A DNA stretch of 26,701 nucleotides from NCBI GenBank assembly GCA_001970855.1, contig LSSN01000789.1:1-26701 (forward strand), written 5' to 3'. The position numbers and the translations under genes are program-made. This document shows, in pieces, positions 23,066 through 26,701 of the stretch. Numbering within the stretch: position 1 is the first letter of the stretch; every line of letters begins with the position of its first letter. This DNA is from Smittium culicis. Lineage: Eukaryota > Kickxellomycota > Harpellomycetes > Harpellales > Legeriomycetaceae. The notes beneath the pieces are model-generated. The model was not told where the DNA came from and made no database searches. It worked only from the letters and a program-made list of their open reading frames with translations.

Positions 23066-24293
23066 CTATAGATTAATTATCTTTGATCTCCAGTCTAAAA
23101 AAGTTTTATACTGCTTTGTGTTTCTAAAGTTAGAATTTGTAGTCATATAAACAAACCCAACATCAGTCAGAGAGTTTTGCGAATGCCCAGTGGAGTTTGT
23201 AGAAGCTCTCGGATTGCTGCTTGCAGCAGCGTTGAAGCCGGGATCAGATTTCGACGAATTTGAATTTTTAGAAGATGCTTTTGAGCTTGGAACAAGCTCT
23301 TTGTAATTTTCAACAAGAGATTTTATAAGCTTTGTGCACGTTGATTCAATAAGTTTGCGGATTTTTGCATAATTCGAAGGCGTTTCATCTATTAGGGATA
23401 AGATTTCAGATTGCTTTATGGTATTCTAAAAAAAATAAAAAATAGTTATTATTACGGTTACACTATTTAGTATGCCAATACTGGTTTGAGATTGTAATAG
23501 TGAAAGTAATTATTTATATAGCTTCTCTCTCCCCCTCACAATCTCCTTCTTTATAACGTATTTGATATATGTAAATATGGTTTGATAGTATGCCAGGCTT
23601 ATTGATAGAAGCGAGTAGAAAAAGTACGAGTAGATTTGCTTACTTTTTTAACGGCGTTACATATTATTTGGAAAGATGCCAATATATAAACAGGTTCAGA
23701 TAAAAATTCATCTGAAATTTTAGATTTTTCCTTAAAGTCGGCTAACAGAACGGTCGAGAAGTTTGCAAGTATCTCATTAACTCCAAATTTTATGCATAGT
23801 TCAGATACGGAGACATTGGATTTAATGTTCAAAGCACGTTTTATTTGGATCAAATAGGCGTTATAAGTTTTCTCTGGGTATGCACTCAATCTTACTAGAA
23901 CAGACTTGTCTATTTGCACATTTTCGCTAAATATTTTAGGAATTATTTATAGCCAGAAGAAAAATAAATTAGAACAAAGCAGATAAAATAAAAATCGTTT
24001 CAGCAATAAAAATAAAGTTAAGGCTACATAAGTCTCTAGAAGGTATAGCTTCGAAATAAATATATATGACATGGAAAACTCGTTATTGGAATGAGAAATA
24101 TGTTAAAAAGAATTACTTACTGCTCACAAGCTAATTGGACGGATATTGGGGCGCTAACGATTGTAAGTTCCGGTTTGTTAGCAGATTCGACTTTGGCTTT
24201 AATAACATTGTAGAATTCGAGGCTTTTATTGTAGACTCGTCTGTTTTTTTGGAGATCAAAGGTCGAGAGAATGTCGGAAATCACGTTATTCAT
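23066..24293 (-). CDS. ORC6: Origin recognition complex subunit 6 (Orc6)
   Basis: Three exons on the minus strand, 24293-24121, 23926-23644 and 23425-23066, give 271 residues ending at TAG. Both introns (194 and 218 bp) start GTAAGT or GTAAGC, end in TAG and keep the frame. Orc6 is the smallest ORC subunit. It binds origins with ORC and helps load the MCM helicase in G1, acting in the nucleus. The match is to the metazoan-type TFIIB-like fold: a first half ending ISVQLACEH, then a second repeat carrying DKSVLVRLS, KTYNAYLIQIKRAL, VSVSELCIKFGVNEI and EPVYILASFQIICNAVKK, which aligns throughout with human ORC6 from memory. A Ser/Asn-rich linker follows at about 195-255. The protein ends YKTFLDWRSKIINL, matching the conserved C-terminal Trp helix (human YEEWKRKIL) that docks on ORC3. 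Its length is close to human ORC6 (252). It is divergent from the acetyltransferase gene. Confidence 0.9.
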
Positions 24294-24624
24294 AGCTAGA
24301 AATATTATAAAGAGAAGGCCAATATTAAAGGAAAGGACTTAAAAAAGATGTTTTAGATTATTGATATTTTATATGTAAATAAAGCTAGCGAATAATTTTG
24401 ATCTAATCAAAAAACTTACAATTTCTTATTTTGGCAGATAGTCGAATTTTATATATTTATTTTAGCCAATAATTGCATCTTAGAATAAAAAAAGTTAAAT
24501 CTAAAAAAAAACAATTTTTTTGGGCCAATTGCATAAATACAGGTTCGTAGCACATTAATTTTTACTAAAAAAGAAAAAACTTTTTAGCAAGCAACTGATT
24601 AAGATTTCTAACGATGCAAATAAA
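24294..24624. promoter_or_regulatory. Divergent promoter with three CCAAT boxes
   Basis: Only 331 bp separate the ORC6 start codon (-) from the KAT14-like start codon (+), so both promoters must lie here. CCAAT occurs at 24319-24323, 24466-24470 and 24525-24529. The last two share a nearby TTGCAT (AGCCAATAATTGCAT and GGGCCAATTGCAT). CCAAT is the binding site of the Hap/NF-Y complex. I found no MCB (ACGCGT) or SCB (CGCGAAA) cell-cycle box. Confidence 0.55.
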
Positions 24625-25982
24625 ATGAGCGATCAAGGACCAGGCACCAACGAATATGAAGCTCCAGAAGTATCAACAAATTACAGGATCCGCCAAATGT
24701 CGGAGAAGAAAGAGTGGCAGGTTCTCAGTATTTTCCAGCACAATAACTCGGAGCTTCCATGCCTAGTAAAGCGGCTGCGAAGAAAGCTGCAGTTGCGGCG
24801 ATTAAAGCGAATGATCGGCGCCAAAATACTAGTCAATGTTGATGAAGTGGTTTCAAGTAGCGTCAAATCTCAAAAGCCGTTTGAACCGTGGGTGTTTAGG
24901 AAATCTGATCTGGTTTCCAAAGAGATTAGCGAAAGGCAGCAATCAAAGATCAATTTTCTTCAAAACTTGAAAGACAATCCAGAATCTATTCAAGTAGAAT
25001 ACGTAAACGACCTCCCTCTAAATAGCCTGGAACTGCCAGATACCAATAATGGTAGTGCTGATTCGAATATAGCTTGTAACAAAACTAATTATGAAAATTC
25101 GTTTCTTTCGAGATTAAACGGAAGAAGCTACTTTCCTGAGTATCTGGCACCGACAAATATACAAATAAGCCCTTTCCACGGGCGTATATTGCGCCCGTTT
25201 ATATGGGCATTAAAGATAGATGCAGCTAATTACCCAACTAGAATCAAGTTGTTACGTTTGATAAAGAAGAAGGCACACCCGCTACTTGTTAAACACTGCA
25301 CATTAAATTCGGATTGTAGTGTAGATAATAGAGTTAAAGATGCCGATATTTTGGATAATAGCGGATTGAACAGTATAGATAATTATGAGTACATCAGCTT
25401 TTGCTACTTCAGCAAAATACATTTAAATCAAGTTAATGAGCTTTTGACAAACTCTTTCTGGCCAGGAATAGACAGTAAATATTAATTTAAATACTATTTT
25501 ATATTTATAGATGGATCTACCCAAAAAAATTTTTTTATATATATATTTTTATTTCATGATTGTCTTTTTGCACACACATATATATCTATATAAATTATGT
25601 AATTTGAACAAAATACTGATATTTACAATGATTGTTAGTGAGCGAGGCGCTTTCATGCCCAGAATTTTCTATAGTGGCGATATACAAGCGGTCGGTTGTC
25701 GGGTGCGCGTTTCTAACTCCAGATGCGTACTTGACGTACATAGCTGTTGCCAATGGGTTTAATCGAGCGGGTATAGCTTCGTACATGCTGTTCCAGCTAA
25801 TCCAGTCGCTTCCAACAAAGGATATAACTCTGCACGTCCAAGCAACTAACACGGCGATGCTTCTGTACCAAAAGTTTGGATTTAAGCCCGAGAAATTCGT
25901 CGTTGGGTTTTATGACGCTTACTACCCAATAAATTCGAATATTTGCAAAAACTCATTCTTTATGAGGTTGAGAAGGCTATAA
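24625..25982 (+). CDS. GNAT acetyltransferase, KAT14/CSRP2BP-like
   Basis: Two exons, 24625-25474 and 25639-25982, joined across a 164-bp GT-AG intron, give 397 residues. The junction restores the family motif FWPGIDMSEALSCPEFSIV, which confirms the splice. Residues about 255-397 form a GNAT acetyl-CoA transferase domain: VVGCAFLTPDAYLTYIAV (303-320), the acetyl-CoA loop NRAGIA (325-330), and LHVQATNTAMLLYQKFGF (348-365). The end, YDAYYP...FFMRLRRL, aligns closely with the C-terminus of human KAT14 (CSRP2BP), a subunit of the ATAC histone acetyltransferase complex. The N-terminal part has a basic RRKLQLRRLKR block at about 52-62, probably nuclear, and is much shorter than in human KAT14 (782 residues). 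Histone acetylation in the nucleus is inferred; the substrate cannot be read from the sequence. A start codon 22 bases after an in-frame stop was not checked, so the N-terminus is less certain than the C-terminus. Confidence 0.88.
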
Positions 25983-26428
25983 AATGCAATATATATAAAT
26001 AAATATATTTGCATTATGAAAAAAACAATCAAATGTAATTATAATGGAGCCAGAACTCGCTTCTTTTATAACCTATATATTTAAACAATATCTGAAATTA
26101 GAATATTTAGAAAGCTAGATTTATTGAAACAAACTTAAAAGATTATATTAGAAAGAATGTTTTTATATAAAATTTAATAATAGAAATATTCTATCATTTG
26201 CTTGAAGTAAGAAAATTGATATGTGTAGTAGTGGAAGTAGAAGTGATAGCAGTCAATTTCGAAGTTCGTGATAATTTTGCATTGGGATAGTTTATGCGTA
26301 TGTGAGATTAAGCTATAAGATATGATTATAATATACACAGAGTTGGGAAATGTAGAGCTCAGGAAGAATCGATTCAAGAAGGGGGGGGGAGGGTAGGTGA
26401 ATGTGGGGAGTTATGAAGAGTGCGGCAA
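25983..26428. other. Convergent intergenic region
   Basis: This lies between the KAT14-like stop and the stop of the minus-strand gene at the right edge. It is AT-rich at first, then G-rich from about 26340, including a nine-G run at 26381-26389. It presumably holds both 3' UTRs. A minus-strand frame at 26174-26377 is Tyr/Ser/Phe-rich and not convincing as a gene. Confidence 0.5.
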
Positions 26429-26701
26429 CTATAGCTTTGAATCGAGGTTGCTTATTTTGAGGCTATTTTTTGCAGCAGTAGCATTATCAAGGGTTTTAAT
26501 GTTTTTGGAGGAAGTTTGGTTGGTAATGTAGGAGGGATGGATATCGATAGGTCTGAAGTAAGAGGAGGAGCCGTTGGGCAGTTTTACTAGAATCATTTTT
26601 GGGTAAGTGGAGATTGGGTTGAATTTTGATTGTTTTGGGCGCTGGGGAGTAGAGATGGGGTTGAACATTGATTCTTTTGGATGTTGGGGGGGGGGGGGGG
26701 G
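26429..26701 (-). CDS. C-terminal exon of an unrecognised protein, 5' end outside window
   Basis: An open minus-strand frame runs from the window edge to TAG at 26431-26429, about 90 codons. An internal ATG lies at 26668-26666, but the frame stays open upstream through the homopolymer, so this is more likely the end of a longer gene. The coding strand is C-rich, as in the kinase gene, which supports real coding. The peptide has a short repeat, FNPISTP and FNPISTY, then PKMILVKLPNG and a Ser/Asn/Lys-rich tail ending NLDSKL. I see no catalytic motif and do not recognise it. The frame at the extreme edge depends on the length of a 16-base G/C run and is unreliable there. Confidence 0.5.
   Translation of the reverse strand, partial: PPPPPQHPKESMFNPISTPQRPKQSKFNPISTYPKMILVKLPNGSSSYFRPIDIHPSYITNQTSSKNIKTLDNATAAKNSLKISNLDSKL

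Overview
The window looks like nuclear DNA of an intron-rich, very AT-rich fungus, probably an early-diverging lineage. The protein genes are split by short GT-AG introns (65-218 bp). The clearest gene encodes a CDC15/SepH-like (STE11-family) kinase of fungal type. The spaces between genes are extremely AT-rich. The placement is an inference; I cannot name the species.

Layout. (1) Positions 1-2545, minus strand: one nine-exon gene that runs off the left edge. I assembled it by matching splice sites and reading phases. Its product is unrecognised. (2) About 2.6-14.0 kb: an 11 kb AT-rich desert with no supportable gene. It holds a candidate piggyBac-type MITE, a six-copy 28-bp minisatellite, several microsatellites and inverted repeats, and an assembly gap flanked by two near-identical 560-bp copies (probably a false duplication). 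(3) About 14.05-15.66 kb: a non-coding block with higher GC and a strong excess of G over C on the + strand. The bias flips to pyrimidine-rich at about 15.66 kb, just before the kinase gene. (4) 16162-21898, plus strand: an eight-exon gene for a 1645-residue kinase with a long disordered N-terminus, a kinase domain, a C1-like zinc finger split by an intron, and a C-terminal CTLM prenylation box. (5) 23066-24293, minus strand: ORC6 in three exons. (6) 24625-25982, plus strand: a GNAT acetyltransferase of the KAT14/CSRP2BP type in two exons, divergent from ORC6 across 331 bp carrying three CCAAT boxes. (7) 26429-26701, minus strand: the last exon of another gene, running into a G homopolymer at the right edge.

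The recognised genes concern the cell cycle and chromatin: CDC15-type signalling, origin licensing (Orc6) and histone acetylation (KAT14-like). The divergent ORC6/KAT14 pair could share regulation. The most unusual items are the kinase with both a lipid-binding-type finger and a CAAX box, the in-frame intron inside that finger which encodes a hydrophobic stretch, and the gene desert.
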